A stretch of 64,000 nt of DNA from Elusimicrobia bacterium GWD2_63_28 (GCA_001799895.1 MGUI01000065.1:1-64000); one strand, 5' to 3'. Counted from the first letter of the stretch, positions 16,819 through 25,277 are shown. Notes: generated by a model from the letters alone, not told the origin. A program made the numbers and translations.

Positions 16819-17703
16819 TCAGAAGGCGGCCTTCAGCCGCGCTATGCGCTCTTCCAGCGGCGGGTGCGTGGAGAAGAGGGCGAACTTGGGCTTATTGGAG
16901 ATCTTCAGCGTAGCCAGCGACTCTTTGCCGGTCAGGTCCACCAGGCGTGAGGAGCGCTGCAGCGCCTCAAGCGCGCTTATCATCTTCTGCCGGCCGGCCA
17001 ACTCGGCGCCGCCGGCGTCCGCGCGGTATTCCCGGTAGCGGGAGAAGGCGGCCACGGCTATCATGCCGAAGAAGGAGAGCACCATCTCAAGCAGGAAGAT
17101 CACAAAGTAGCTGGGGGCCGAGCTCTCGCCGTCGCGGCCGCGGTTGGCCAGGAAGAAGGCTATCACGCGCGCCAGGAACATCACCAGCGCGTTGATCACG
17201 CCCTGCACCAGCGTCATCGTCACCATGTCGCCGTTGGCGACGTGGGCTATCTCGTGGCCCAGCACGCCCTCCACCTCAGCCATGCTCATCTTCTCCAGCA
17301 GGCCGGCTGAAACGGCCACCAGCGCCCGGCTCTTGGTGGGGCCGGTGGCGAAAGCGTTCACTTCGGGGCTGGGGTACCAGCCCACCTCGGGCATCTCCGG
17401 CAAATTGGCGGCCTGCGCCAGGCGGTGCACCATAACCACCAGTTCGCGCTGCCCGGAATCCGTGGTGTTCGGGTCTATAACTTTCACGCCCATCATCCAC
17501 TTGGCCAGCACGCGCGACAGCGCCAGCGAGATGAAGGCGCCGCCCATGCCCCAGACCAGGCAGAAGACCAGCAGCGAGCGGAAATCTATGCCGCGCGCCG
17601 TGAAATAATGCCCCACGCCCAGCAGGTTGAGGGTTATGGAAAGCGTAAGTATGATCAGCAGGTTTACGCCGAGGAAGATCCCGATGCGTTTTGCGAAAGC
17701 CAT
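16819..17703 (-). CDS. htpX: Membrane zinc metalloprotease HtpX (M48)
   Basis: 294 residues. Two N-terminal membrane helices, zinc motif HEIAH in LGHEIAHVANGD, two further helices and the third ligand in YREYRADAGG, in the standard HtpX order and length. HtpX degrades misfolded membrane proteins. GGAGCTG lies before the ATG. A second M48 enzyme, a lipoprotein, is at 54861-55664. Confidence 0.95.
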   Translation of the reverse strand: MAFAKRIGIFLGVNLLIILTLSITLNLLGVGHYFTARGIDFRSLLVFCLVWGMGGAFISLALSRVLAKWMMGVKVIDPNTTDSGQRELVVMVHRLAQAANLPEMPEVGWYPSPEVNAFATGPTKSRALVAVSAGLLEKMSMAEVEGVLGHEIAHVANGDMVTMTLVQGVINALVMFLARVIAFFLANRGRDGESSAPSYFVIFLLEMVLSFFGMIAVAAFSRYREYRADAGGAELAGRQKMISALEALQRSSRLVDLTGKESLATLKISNKPKFALFSTHPPLEERIARLKAAF

Positions 17704-17804
17704 TTTCAGCTCCTTTACAACAAGAACTTTTACCCCTATATTTTACCAAAATCGCGGCGGGGCTTTTTGCTATCATAATTTACTAAAACAAGGGAGGACT
17801 ATAA

Positions 17805-18713
17805 ATGAAAATCGGCATTAAAATAATTTCCGCGGCGCTGCTCCTTACCTTCGCCGCCAACGGCTGGTGCGGCGGTAAAAAGATAATCTGCGTGCTGGAC
17901 CTGGAAGACAAGTCCAACCACAGCCATTCCTGGCGGAACGTAGGCACCGGCGTAGCCGAAATGATGGTCACCGCACTGGCCGAAACCAAGAAATACACCC
18001 TTATAGAGCGCGAGAAGCTGGAGGCCGTCCTGGCCGAGCAGAAGCTGGGCGCCTCTGGCGCGGTAACAGCGCAGACCGCGGCCAAAATAGGCCGCCTGCT
18101 GGGCGCGCAGTATATCGTGACCGGCTCCATAACCGAGTTCGGGGTCAAAGATTCCAAGATAGGCGTAGGCGGCCTGGAGAAGGTGCTGCCTTTCGGCGGC
18201 GGGGCCAAGGTGGCCAAGAACACCGCCCGCGTGGCCATAGACGTGCGCGCCATAGACACCACCTCGGCCCAGATTGTGGCCGCGGCGAAAGGCGAGGGCA
18301 AAAAGTCCAGCGCGGAGTTCTCCGGCGACCTCAGCATAGCGCCCAGTTTCGACTTCGGCAAGGACGGCTTTGACGAGACCATAGTAGGCAAGGCGGCCCG
18401 CAAGGCCGTGGACGACGTGGCCAAAGAGCTCTCCAAAAAATTCGACGAGGGCGGCGCAGGCGCCGTTAAGATAATAAAGATAACCGGGAACCAGGTCTAC
18501 ATCAATTCAGGCGGCGCCGACGGAGAAAAAGTCGGGAACACCTACGCCATCTACCGCATGGGCGAGGAGATGACGGACCCCGACACCGGCGAATCCCTGG
18601 GCTCCGAAGAGGAAAAGATCGGCACCGCCAAGGTGGTGAAGGTCAATCCCAAGTTCTCCATCGCGGAGACCAAAGCCGCCGTGCAGAGAACGGACATACT
18701 TAAAGAGAAATAA
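17805..18713 (+). CDS. Secreted CsgG-like protein
   Basis: 302 residues. Signal peptide (1-22), then a CsgG-type domain: KIICVLDLEDKS, VGTGVAEMMVTALAETKKYTLIEREKLEAVLAEQ, GRLLGAQYIVTGSITEFG. The C-terminal 80 residues (KIIKITGNQVYINSGGADGE, GNTYAIYRMG) resemble a small beta domain found in other CsgG-like proteins. CsgG itself is an outer-membrane curli secretion pore, but no curli genes are here and the lipid-anchor Cys is not obvious. Good GGGAGG ahead of the ATG. A relative is at 30500-31132. Confidence 0.78.
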   Translation: MKIGIKIISAALLLTFAANGWCGGKKIICVLDLEDKSNHSHSWRNVGTGVAEMMVTALAETKKYTLIEREKLEAVLAEQKLGASGAVTAQTAAKIGRLLGAQYIVTGSITEFGVKDSKIGVGGLEKVLPFGGGAKVAKNTARVAIDVRAIDTTSAQIVAAAKGEGKKSSAEFSGDLSIAPSFDFGKDGFDETIVGKAARKAVDDVAKELSKKFDEGGAGAVKIIKITGNQVYINSGGADGEKVGNTYAIYRMGEEMTDPDTGESLGSEEEKIGTAKVVKVNPKFSIAETKAAVQRTDILKEK

Positions 18714-18730
18714 ATTAAAAGGCGTAAAAG

Positions 18731-18756
18731 AACCGGGGGCTAGCCCCCGGTTTTTT
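18731..18756 (+). terminator. Rho-independent terminator after CsgG-like gene
   Basis: Perfect stem CCGGGGGC/GCCCCCGG with a TA loop and six Ts. It ends ten bases before the next ATG. Confidence 0.9.
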
Positions 18757-18765
18757 GCGATAAAT

Positions 18766-19890
18766 ATGACTAAACCTGACTGGGCCGCCGCGCGGGCGCT
18801 GTTCCCCGCGCTCAAAAAATATACTTTCGTCAACGCCGCCGGCGGCGCGCCGCTGGCCCGCCCCGTGGCCGCGGCCGGGGCCGCCTACTACGCCGAAGCC
18901 CTCGCCCACGGCGACGCTTACTGGGAACAGTGGCTGGCCCGCCTGGAAGCTTCCCGCGCCGCGCTGGCCGGGCTCATAGGCGCCTCCCCGCGCGAGGTCG
19001 CCTTCACACTTAACACCTCGCACGGCATGAGCCTGGTTGCCGGCGCGCTGGCAGGCCGGGGCGGAGTGCTCACCATGCGCGACGAGTTCCCCTCCACTAC
19101 GCTGGCCTGGCTTAACGCCGGTTATAAAGTTAAATTCCTGGAGCCGGAGGACCGGCGCTACCCGTTGGAAAGGATCGAGGCAGCCCTCACCCCGGACATT
19201 AAAATACTGGTGACCAGCTATGTGCAGTACCGCACCGGCTTCAGGCAGGACCTGGGCGCGCTGGGCCGGCTTTGCCGCAAGCGCGGCGTCATCCTGGTGG
19301 TTAACGCCACGCAGGCGCTGGGGGCCATGCCGGTGGACGTGAAGAAGGCCGGCATAGATTTCATGGTCTTCTCCTGTTTTAAATGGACCATGGCGGGCTA
19401 CGGCGCCGCCGGGCTCTACGCCGCGTCCCGCTGGCTAAAAGAGATACGCTTTCCTGAAGCGGGCTGGCGCTCCGTCCCCGTCCCCGAAACCATGGACAAC
19501 CAGGCCCGCGCCATGAAGCGCGAGGCCTCGGCCGTAGAAGCCGGCTGCGTGCACTTCCCCTGCATTTTCGCCCTTGGCGCGGCCGCCAGGCTGCTGACCG
19601 GCCTGGGCGTCGGCAATATACAGGCCAGGATCTTCGAACTTAACGATTACCTGGAAGCGGGTTTGAAGAAACTGGGCCTGCAGGCGACTACCCCGCTGGA
19701 CCGAGCCTGCCGCTCGGGCATTACCATAATAAAAGCCAAGGACCCGGCCAAGGCCGTGGCGAAACTTGAGAAGTTGGGCATAATGACGGCCGCCCGCGGC
19801 GAGGGCGTGCGGGTTTCCCTGCATTTCTACAATAACCGCGCCGATCTGGACCGCCTGCTGGCCGGGCTGAAGCGGGTCCTGAAGCCTTAG
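18766..19890 (+). CDS. Class V aminotransferase-fold PLP enzyme
   Basis: 374 residues of the cysteine desulfurase/isopenicillin-N-epimerase-like fold. The PLP lysine lies in SCFKWTMAGYG. LNTSHGMSLVAGAL is the phosphate cup. The residue that normally is Asp and pairs with the PLP ring nitrogen appears to be Asn (VVNATQALGA). A reactive Cys loop typical of desulfurases is not evident, so the reaction is open. No ribosome-binding site is visible between the terminator at 18731-18756 and the ATG. Confidence 0.8.
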   Translation: MTKPDWAAARALFPALKKYTFVNAAGGAPLARPVAAAGAAYYAEALAHGDAYWEQWLARLEASRAALAGLIGASPREVAFTLNTSHGMSLVAGALAGRGGVLTMRDEFPSTTLAWLNAGYKVKFLEPEDRRYPLERIEAALTPDIKILVTSYVQYRTGFRQDLGALGRLCRKRGVILVVNATQALGAMPVDVKKAGIDFMVFSCFKWTMAGYGAAGLYAASRWLKEIRFPEAGWRSVPVPETMDNQARAMKREASAVEAGCVHFPCIFALGAAARLLTGLGVGNIQARIFELNDYLEAGLKKLGLQATTPLDRACRSGITIIKAKDPAKAVAKLEKLGIMTAARGEGVRVSLHFYNNRADLDRLLAGLKRVLKP

Positions 19891-19902
19891 GCCTCCCGGC
19901 CC

Positions 19903-19931
19903 TTGACAGGTATTGACGCGTCAAGTAAACT
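19903..19931 (+). promoter_or_regulatory. Sigma-70 promoter of the lytic transglycosylase gene
   Basis: TTGACA (19903-19908), exactly 17 bases, then TAAACT (19926-19931). The start of transcription would be near 19938, giving a leader of about seven bases that contains GAGG. Confidence 0.8.
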
Positions 19932-19944
19932 ATTTTCGAGGCTT

Positions 19945-20667
19945 ATGAAAACGCTATTGCTCCTGTCCGCTTTAACCCTTGCAGCCCCAGCGGGCGCGGA
20001 GGCGCAGGCCATATCCCAGCTGGAAGGCTATGCCGGGGCCGGGGCCTCAATGGCGCCCCTTCCTCCGCCGGAGCCCGTCGCGTCTGAAAATCCCTATTCC
20101 CCCACTGCCAGTTTCGATTTCCTGGTGCGCCCGGACGCTGAGCATGAGCCCGGGGCAGAGCTGTTCAACCCCTTCCGCATGGCCGACAAAAGCGCAGGCG
20201 CCGCCCCCAAAATCCCCTATCTGGACCTGGCCAGGGCCGAGGCCGAAGCGCAGGGGTTAGACCTGGCCCTGGTGCTGGCTGTGATACAGAAGGAATCCTC
20301 TTTCAACCCCAAGGCCAAAAGCGCGGTGGGCGCGGTGGGCCTGATGCAGCTGATGCCGGCCACCGCTAAGTGGCTGGGCCTGAAAGACACCAGCAAGCTC
20401 ACCACCCCGGCCGTCAACATCAAGTACGGGGTCAAGTACCTCAAGATGCTCTGGGACGAGTTCGCCACCACCGCCCCGGCCGACATCTCCGAAGCGGAAA
20501 TAAAAACCAAGGCTTCGCAGATGGCCATCGCCGCCTATAACGCGGGCCAGGGCAATGTGCGCAAGTACAATGACGTTCCCCCTTTCAAAGAAACCAGGAA
20601 CTACGTAAAGAAAGTGACCGAATACTTCTCCGCCTACGAGGACCTGCTGGCCGGGCTCCTCTCCTGA
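19945..20667 (+). CDS. Lytic transglycosylase (SLT/MltE-type)
   Basis: 240 residues. Signal peptide (cut near AEAQ), a Pro-rich stretch, then an SLT domain from about residue 100: the catalytic Glu in VIQKESSFNPKAKS, GAVGLMQLMPATAKWLG, NIKYGVKYLKML and AIAAYNAGQGNVRKY. These enzymes cleave peptidoglycan glycan strands to 1,6-anhydro products. ATG 19945 is preferred because it starts the signal peptide and follows the promoter at 19903. Confidence 0.92.
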   Translation: MKTLLLLSALTLAAPAGAEAQAISQLEGYAGAGASMAPLPPPEPVASENPYSPTASFDFLVRPDAEHEPGAELFNPFRMADKSAGAAPKIPYLDLARAEAEAQGLDLALVLAVIQKESSFNPKAKSAVGAVGLMQLMPATAKWLGLKDTSKLTTPAVNIKYGVKYLKMLWDEFATTAPADISEAEIKTKASQMAIAAYNAGQGNVRKYNDVPPFKETRNYVKKVTEYFSAYEDLLAGLLS

Positions 20668-20670
20668 CGC

Positions 20671-21189
20671 TTGTCTATCTTCACCGCCATCGATTTCGAG
20701 ACCGCCGACTACGGCCGGGATTCCGCCTGCGCCGTGGGGCTGGCCCGCGTTGAGAACGGCAAGATCGTCCGCACGGCCCACAGGCTGATACGCCCGCCGC
20801 GCCGCGAGATAATCTTCACCTACATACACGAGATTACCTGGGAGCAGGTGGAAGGGGAGCCGCTTTTCGGCGAAGTCTGGCCCGGGCTGGCGCCTTTTTT
20901 CGGCGGGATAGAATTTATCGTTGCGCACAACGCGCCTTTCGACAAGGGGGTGCTGAACGCCTGCTGCGCCGCGGCCGGCCTGCAGCCCCCGCCGCAGCCC
21001 TTCGTCTGCACGGTAAAGCTTTCAAAGTTGGAGCTGGGGCTGAAGCCGGCCACGCTGGCCCACGTGGCCCATCACCTCAGCATACCGCTGAACCACCACA
21101 ACGCCCTTTCGGACGCCGAGGCCTGCGCGAAGATAATGATAGCGGTGGAACAGGTGAGGGCAGACAAAGCCGCCGCCGGGCTCAACTAG
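20671..21189 (+). CDS. DEDDh 3'-5' exonuclease (DNA polymerase III epsilon-like)
   Basis: 172 residues. All metal ligands are present: AIDFETA (Asp, Glu), HNAPFDKGVL (Asp), and HNALSDAEA (His and Asp). No polymerase-binding tail is seen, so it is probably a stand-alone exonuclease. Start codon TTG at 20671, four bases after the previous stop. Its last 19 codons lie in a 169-bp repeat whose other copy is at 23441-23609. Confidence 0.87.
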   Translation: MSIFTAIDFETADYGRDSACAVGLARVENGKIVRTAHRLIRPPRREIIFTYIHEITWEQVEGEPLFGEVWPGLAPFFGGIEFIVAHNAPFDKGVLNACCAAAGLQPPPQPFVCTVKLSKLELGLKPATLAHVAHHLSIPLNHHNALSDAEACAKIMIAVEQVRADKAAAGLN

Positions 21190-21299
21190 CGGCCGGCGGG
21201 GTCCAGGCGGTGAAATCTTTTATTACGGCTTCGGGTATGCGGCCGGGGCGGCCGGTCTTGTAGTTGATCCACACCCACATAGTGCGGCCCTGGCAGGCC
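21131..21299. repeat. Left copy of 169-bp direct repeat
   Basis: Matches 23441-23609 with about ten differences, most of them in the first 60 bases. The left copy holds the intact 3' end of the exonuclease gene plus the broken 3' end of the thioesterase gene. The two copies bracket a 2.14-kb segment. Confidence 0.9.
21182..21299 (-). pseudogene. 3' fragment of acyl-CoA thioesterase gene
   Basis: One base difference across this stretch from the end of the intact thioesterase gene except for the base altering the overlapping exonuclease stop. It encodes only about the last 38 residues, including the stop codon, and has no start. It is a by-product of the duplication. Confidence 0.85.
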
Positions 21300-21325
21300 G
21301 CGACAATAGACCTGTAAACGGCAAA

Positions 21326-21359
21326 CCCCGGAAGGCGCAAGCGTCTTCCGGGTTTTTTT
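21326..21359 (+). terminator. Rho-independent terminator
   Basis: Stem CCCGGAAG/CTTCCGGG with a ten-base loop and seven Ts. It can end the exonuclease transcript; the leading A-run also allows function on the other strand. Confidence 0.8.
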
Positions 21360-21375
21360 ATAGCCGGGCTGGATT

Positions 21376-22299
21376 TTATCTAACGGCCGTATCCGGGCTG
21401 AACAACTTTCTCTGGCCCGTGAATATTTCTTTCAGCAGTAAGGAGTTGCGCAACTGGTCATAGGCCGGCCCGCCGTTAAACTTGTAGCCGTTCTTGCCGG
21501 ACTTTTTCCAGTTAATTCCCTGCGCGGCCTCGCCCAGGGCCGCGGTCTTCCAGGTGCGGAGGCTCTTCTCGTCCTGCACGACCATGCGCATCATGCGGGC
21601 CTTGTCGTAGGGGGTGCCCCAGCCGGGGCTATCCATTTCTTTCATCATGCGGGAGAGATCCTCCTGCATGCCGATGGCCAGCTGGTCGATGCCGTAGGTC
21701 AGCGCGGTGCGCAGGGCGGAATAAAGTGCCGCCGGGCCCGCCGTGGCCGGAAAAACAAAGACAACGGCCTTCCCGCCCATGTCCTGCAGGATGTCCTCGC
21801 GCATGTTCATGGCCAGCTTGACTGAGGCCTCGAGGCCGCTGCCGTTCCTGCAGTCGGCAGAACCGAGGCCGCTGGCCAGGCACATCGACGCCTGGAAAGG
21901 GCGCTGGTAGAAATCGGCGGACGGCGGCTGTACCCACGGCACCGAGGGGTCGGGCGGGACGACCGGAGTTGGAGCCGGCCCCGGGTTCGGCTGAGGATTC
22001 GCCGGCGGGTTAGGGTGCGGGACCGGATTCTGGGGCGGATTCGGGTTCTGGGGCGGCGGGTGGCCGCCGCCCGGTAGAGGATCGACCGGCGTCGGGGGCG
22101 GAACCTCGGGAATGTCACCCCATTTATTTGCGCCGGGGAATCTCAGTTCCGCGGACTTAAGGGCCGAGAAAGCGGAATCCCTGGTAAGGAGTGGGGCGGC
22201 GGAATTGCGGCCGTCGAAATTAAATTCCGGGCCCGCGGCGTGGGCCGCGGCGGAAGAGGATAGTATAAATATCAGAGCGTGTGAGATGTTCTTTTTCAT
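21376..22299 (-). CDS. Secreted protein with Pro/Asn-rich linker, function unknown
   Basis: 307 residues. Start at 22299 gives a clean signal peptide (cut after AAHAA, about 21) and has AGGAAAAG ahead of it. A proline-rich segment (about 63-130, many PNP and PPP) links a short N-terminal part to a helical C-terminal domain of about 170 residues with SMCLASGLGSADCRNGSG, a possible disulfide. No family recognised. The upstream gene ends 16 bases before its start, so the two form an operon inside the repeat-flanked segment. Confidence 0.7.
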   Translation of the reverse strand: MKKNISHALIFILSSSAAAHAAGPEFNFDGRNSAAPLLTRDSAFSALKSAELRFPGANKWGDIPEVPPPTPVDPLPGGGHPPPQNPNPPQNPVPHPNPPANPQPNPGPAPTPVVPPDPSVPWVQPPSADFYQRPFQASMCLASGLGSADCRNGSGLEASVKLAMNMREDILQDMGGKAVVFVFPATAGPAALYSALRTALTYGIDQLAIGMQEDLSRMMKEMDSPGWGTPYDKARMMRMVVQDEKSLRTWKTAALGEAAQGINWKKSGKNGYKFNGGPAYDQLRNSLLLKEIFTGQRKLFSPDTAVR

Positions 22300-22315
22300 G
22301 TTAAGTCTTTTCCTG

Positions 22316-23221
22316 TTACCAGTCATTAAAACTGTTCGGGTAGTCCCGCTTTTCGCAATTGTAATGCAGGCACTGATTACTCCCATTGAGTTCTCCATCG
22401 AGATGACCATACATCGTCATGACGCTCATTTCTTCGACTTTCAACTCGCCTTTACCCGCGCCCAGCGTGCTTATCTCCAGGCCAGTGGCCATGGAGAAAG
22501 CGTGGCCTCTTTCGCCCCACCCCCACCAGCCTCCGATACTGTCGAAGAACATCACGGCGTCGAGCGGCAGCCCGGCCTTCGCATCGAAAGGCTCTTTGCC
22601 GGAGATAACGTAGATCCAAAGGTAATGGCGGTCCGCGCCGTGCTTCTTAAAGACCACCTGGGGGACGAAGTGCCAGTCATGGGCGCCCAACCGGACGCGG
22701 TAATTCCTGGCGTTCTCCCGCCAGGCCTCAAACAGCTTGGAGATCTTGAACCTGTAGGAAGTGTATTTGCCGTTCGTCTCGGCAAGAACCTCCACCTGTT
22801 TCGCGTCGACATTAATCCTGAACGTGGTGCCGGTCCCGGGATTGTTGAACACCATACTCTGTGGGTCTTTCGGGTCCATCGGCGGCCACACTTTGATATT
22901 CTCGGGGTCGGTGTAGTCCGAAAGGTTATAAAGGACGCCGACCTTGTACCCGGTGGTTCCCGGCTCCGGCTTAGCCCTAGAGAAGATTACTTTAAGGGCG
23001 TATTTCCTGCCGTCGTATTTGAAGGTAAGCGCCCCATCGACATAGACCTCCCTTACTCCGGTGGGCATCGCGCTGTGGCTGTCGATGGAGTACCGGGATT
23101 TTTCCCCGGGGGCACCGGTCTCACCGGCCGGCACGGAAACCGGGGTATTGACCTGGTCCGACGCCGCGGCCGGGACAGCGGGAGCCGCCATAAGGGCGGC
23201 CGCAAAAATAATTCCAAGCAT
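22316..23221 (-). CDS. Secreted protein of unknown function
   Basis: 301 residues. The ATG at 23221 is preceded by AGGGGGAATT and gives a signal peptide of about 20 residues. The mature part is beta-rich with many aromatic residues (REVYVDGALTFKYDGRKYALKVIFSR, YRVRLGAHDWHFVPQVVF, DRHYLWIYVISGKEPFDAKAGLPLDAVMFFDSIGGWWGWG) and ends with a Cys pair (QCLHYNC). It may bind or process a ligand at the cell surface. Probably made together with the Pro-rich protein that follows it. Confidence 0.7.
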   Translation of the reverse strand: MLGIIFAAALMAAPAVPAAASDQVNTPVSVPAGETGAPGEKSRYSIDSHSAMPTGVREVYVDGALTFKYDGRKYALKVIFSRAKPEPGTTGYKVGVLYNLSDYTDPENIKVWPPMDPKDPQSMVFNNPGTGTTFRINVDAKQVEVLAETNGKYTSYRFKISKLFEAWRENARNYRVRLGAHDWHFVPQVVFKKHGADRHYLWIYVISGKEPFDAKAGLPLDAVMFFDSIGGWWGWGERGHAFSMATGLEISTLGAGKGELKVEEMSVMTMYGHLDGELNGSNQCLHYNCEKRDYPNSFNDW

Positions 23222-23440
23222 AATTCCCCCTAGAAAACGATAAACTCTTAAATAAATAATAAAAAATAAACCCCTCACTGCACATGAGTCGATTGGCCTA
23301 ACCCCGATTGGGCCTTTGGGCCGGGCGCAAATTCCTATTTACCCAGGAACTGTAGGAAACATAAGCGGGGCTATCGTCAGTTCCCCCCACCTTTTTCCCC
23401 TTCCCCGGACGTGTTTTTCAAAAAGCCGGCGGCGCAGCGA
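23222..23440. other. Intergenic segment with GGCCC palindrome
   Basis: No coding frame seen. Contains GGGCCTTTGGGCC at 23310-23322, one of at least five similar intergenic palindromes in this window, and the right boundary of the inserted segment. Confidence 0.5.
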
Positions 23441-23609
23441 GGGTAATGATAATGGTGGAACAGGTGCGGGCGGAAAAAGCCGCCGCCGGGCTCAACCAGC
23501 GGCCGGCGGGGTCCAGGCGGTGAAATCTTTTATTACGGCTTCGGGTATGCGGCCGGGGCGGCCGGTCTTGTAGTTGATCCACACCCACATTGTGCGGCCC
23601 TGGCAGGCC
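23441..23609. repeat. Right copy of 169-bp direct repeat
   Basis: Counterpart of 21131-21299 at a constant offset of 2310 bases. This copy holds a headless remnant of the exonuclease 3' end (its stop TAG changed to CAG) and the intact 3' end of the thioesterase gene. Confidence 0.9.
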
Positions 23610-23923
23610 TTTTTGCCGTCCGATTTGCGGAAAATCTCGTAATGGCGCTCGGAGGAGGCCCTTTCGGCCGTCTCTACCCAGGTGCGCATCCGCACCGTCT
23701 CGCCCGGCAGCACCGGCAGGAGGTAGTCTATCTCGTGGCGGCGCACCACCCAGCCCTCACCCATCTTTATCATCCGGTCTATATCCCAGCCTACCGCGTC
23801 GGAATGTTTGGTGGCGGCCGCCATGAGCCAGTCCAGGTAAACCTGGTTGTTCACGTGGCCCAGGCCGTCTATCTCTTCGGGTTTAACGGGGTAGTCGTAT
23901 TCGAAAGGTTTGGATATAGCCAT
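23492..23923 (-). CDS. Acyl-CoA thioesterase (4HBT hotdog fold)
   Basis: 143 residues. The hotdog signature IDGLGHVNNQVYLDW carries the Asp and the GHVNN motif of the 4-hydroxybenzoyl-CoA thioesterase type, and RMRTWVETAERASSERHYEIFR is the central strand pair. It should hydrolyse acyl-CoA thioesters; substrate unknown. AGGATAT lies before the ATG. The last 118 bases are duplicated at 21182-21299. Confidence 0.85.
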   Translation of the reverse strand: MAISKPFEYDYPVKPEEIDGLGHVNNQVYLDWLMAAATKHSDAVGWDIDRMIKMGEGWVVRRHEIDYLLPVLPGETVRMRTWVETAERASSERHYEIFRKSDGKKACQGRTMWVWINYKTGRPGRIPEAVIKDFTAWTPPAAG

Positions 23924-23965
23924 GAGTATATCCTATAAAATCGGGAGGTTGCGGGAAAATCCGGT

Positions 23966-24442
23966 TCAGAGGGCGGCTGCGGCGCGGCTCTTCTTCTTGC
24001 CTACGGAGAGACCGGCCACGCCGGGGTTGGCGCGCATGGCGCTCACCGCGTCGGCCCTGGCCCAGCCCACTATCCGCAGGCGCCTCACTCCACCGGAGCG
24101 GGAGGTGCGCTCGCCCTTCAGCACGAAGCCGGCCGAGGAGGAGAGGTCGCGCAGCAGGGCAGAGTAGTCGGCGTCGCGGGGCAGGATACTCACGAACACG
24201 TAGGCGGCGCGGGCGGCAGGGGCAGGGACGACGGCGACGGAAGAGGAGGCCACGGCGTCGCGCAGGGCGGCGGGCCTGTTGCCCGGGCTCATATAGCCGT
24301 AGACCGTTTCCACGAAATCCTGGAAGGAGGGATCGGAAAAGCCGGGGGTGGAGGTCTGGCGGGCCACTTCCTCGGGGGTCTGCGCCGCGGCTCCCGCCGC
24401 GAAACCTGCCGCCAGAACCGCCGCAAGTATAATTTTTCTCAT
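23966..24442 (-). CDS. Small secreted protein, unknown
   Basis: 158 residues. Signal peptide (cut after AAAQ, about 21). The mature part holds FSDPSFQDFVETVYGYMSPGNRP and a possible alpha/beta region with AYVFVSILPRDADYSALLRDL, followed by a basic C-terminus (KKKSR). No family recognised. GGGAGAAAAT precedes the ATG. Confidence 0.65.
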   Translation of the reverse strand: MRKIILAAVLAAGFAAGAAAQTPEEVARQTSTPGFSDPSFQDFVETVYGYMSPGNRPAALRDAVASSSVAVVPAPAARAAYVFVSILPRDADYSALLRDLSSSAGFVLKGERTSRSGGVRRLRIVGWARADAVSAMRANPGVAGLSVGKKKSRAAAAL

Positions 24443-24520
24443 ATTTTCTCCCTTCCCTTTCCTGCCGTCTCCGCGCCAGAACCGTGTAATACATTGTATT
24501 TCAAAACACCATGGCTGTCA

Positions 24521-24536
24521 CGGGCCCAAAGGCCCA
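24521..24536. repeat. GGGCCCAAAGGCCC intergenic palindrome
   Basis: Short inverted repeat between a minus-strand and a plus-strand gene; related copies are at 23310-23322, 46877-46891 and 58255-58286, with a diverged one near 33783-33813. Confidence 0.6.
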
Positions 24537-24610
24537 ACCAGGTCTGGGTCTCTTTGCCCCCGGCTCTTCCCCCCCGCCGTGAAAGCCCATCTTCTTCAGC
24601 TGAAATAATG

Positions 24611-24616
24611 TAAAAT
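24611..24616 (+). promoter_or_regulatory. -10-like TAAAAT immediately before the TetR gene
   Basis: TAAAAT ends seven bases before the ATG at 24624, and no ribosome-binding site lies between. Transcription would begin at or next to the A of the start codon, so the mRNA is probably leaderless. The -35 region is weak. Confidence 0.45.
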
Positions 24617-24623
24617 TTCAGCC

Positions 24624-25277
24624 ATGAAGCCACGCCCTGAAACCGCCAAAGGCGGGAACACCCGCAACAAGATAGTCCTGTCCGCCATAAAACTGGCCGC
24701 CAAGCACGGCTTCGCCGACGCCAGCTTCCAGATGATAGCCGACGACGTGGGGCTGAGCCAGTCGGCGGTGATGTACCACTTTCCCGACAAGAACGCCCTT
24801 TTTGAAGAACTGGTCAAAACCATCATCGCCCATAACCACGAGACCGTAACCGCGCTGCTGGACATCAAGGACGGCGCGGGCCGCAGGCTGCTGAAGCATT
24901 GCCTGGGCAATGTGCTGTGGGCCCTGCGCTCAAGGAAGCAGGACGGGCAGATACTACTGCTGCTCTATTACCTTGCGGGCAGGGGCGGGCGCCTGGCCGA
25001 AGTTTTCAACGGGATGATAGCCAGGGGCCGCGAGAGGATACTGGAGCATTTGCTGGCCGGGGTGCGGGAAGGGATCTTCAAACTGAAGGGAGACCCGGCG
25101 GACGTGACGGAAACCCTGCAGGACGCCCTCTTCGGCGCCATGCTTTACGCGGCTTCGGCCCCCGAGGGGTCCGTCAGCGCGGAGAAGCTGGAAAAGAAAT
25201 GGGGCGCCTTCGTCTGCGCCCTGACAGGCTGGAAGAACGAAGGCTCCGCCCCCCTGCTGCCGAAGAATAAATTTTAG
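24624..25277 (+). CDS. TetR/AcrR family transcriptional regulator
   Basis: 217 residues. N-terminal helix-turn-helix: IVLSAIKLAAKHGFADASFQMIADDVGLSQSAVMYHFPDKNALFEELV (about 18-66). The C-terminal ligand domain is helical and not recognisable. Probably a repressor; target unknown. The operator-like palindrome at 635-655 is too distant to assign. Confidence 0.9.
   Translation: MKPRPETAKGGNTRNKIVLSAIKLAAKHGFADASFQMIADDVGLSQSAVMYHFPDKNALFEELVKTIIAHNHETVTALLDIKDGAGRRLLKHCLGNVLWALRSRKQDGQILLLLYYLAGRGGRLAEVFNGMIARGRERILEHLLAGVREGIFKLKGDPADVTETLQDALFGAMLYAASAPEGSVSAEKLEKKWGAFVCALTGWKNEGSAPLLPKNKF

Noticed and set aside
17805..18713. Curli secretion locus
   Set aside because: Two CsgG-like proteins are present, but no CsgA, CsgB, CsgE or CsgF-like genes are nearby.
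21131..23609. Composite transposon or phage
   Set aside because: The flanking repeats consist of gene 3' ends, not insertion-sequence ends; no transposase or integrase is encoded.
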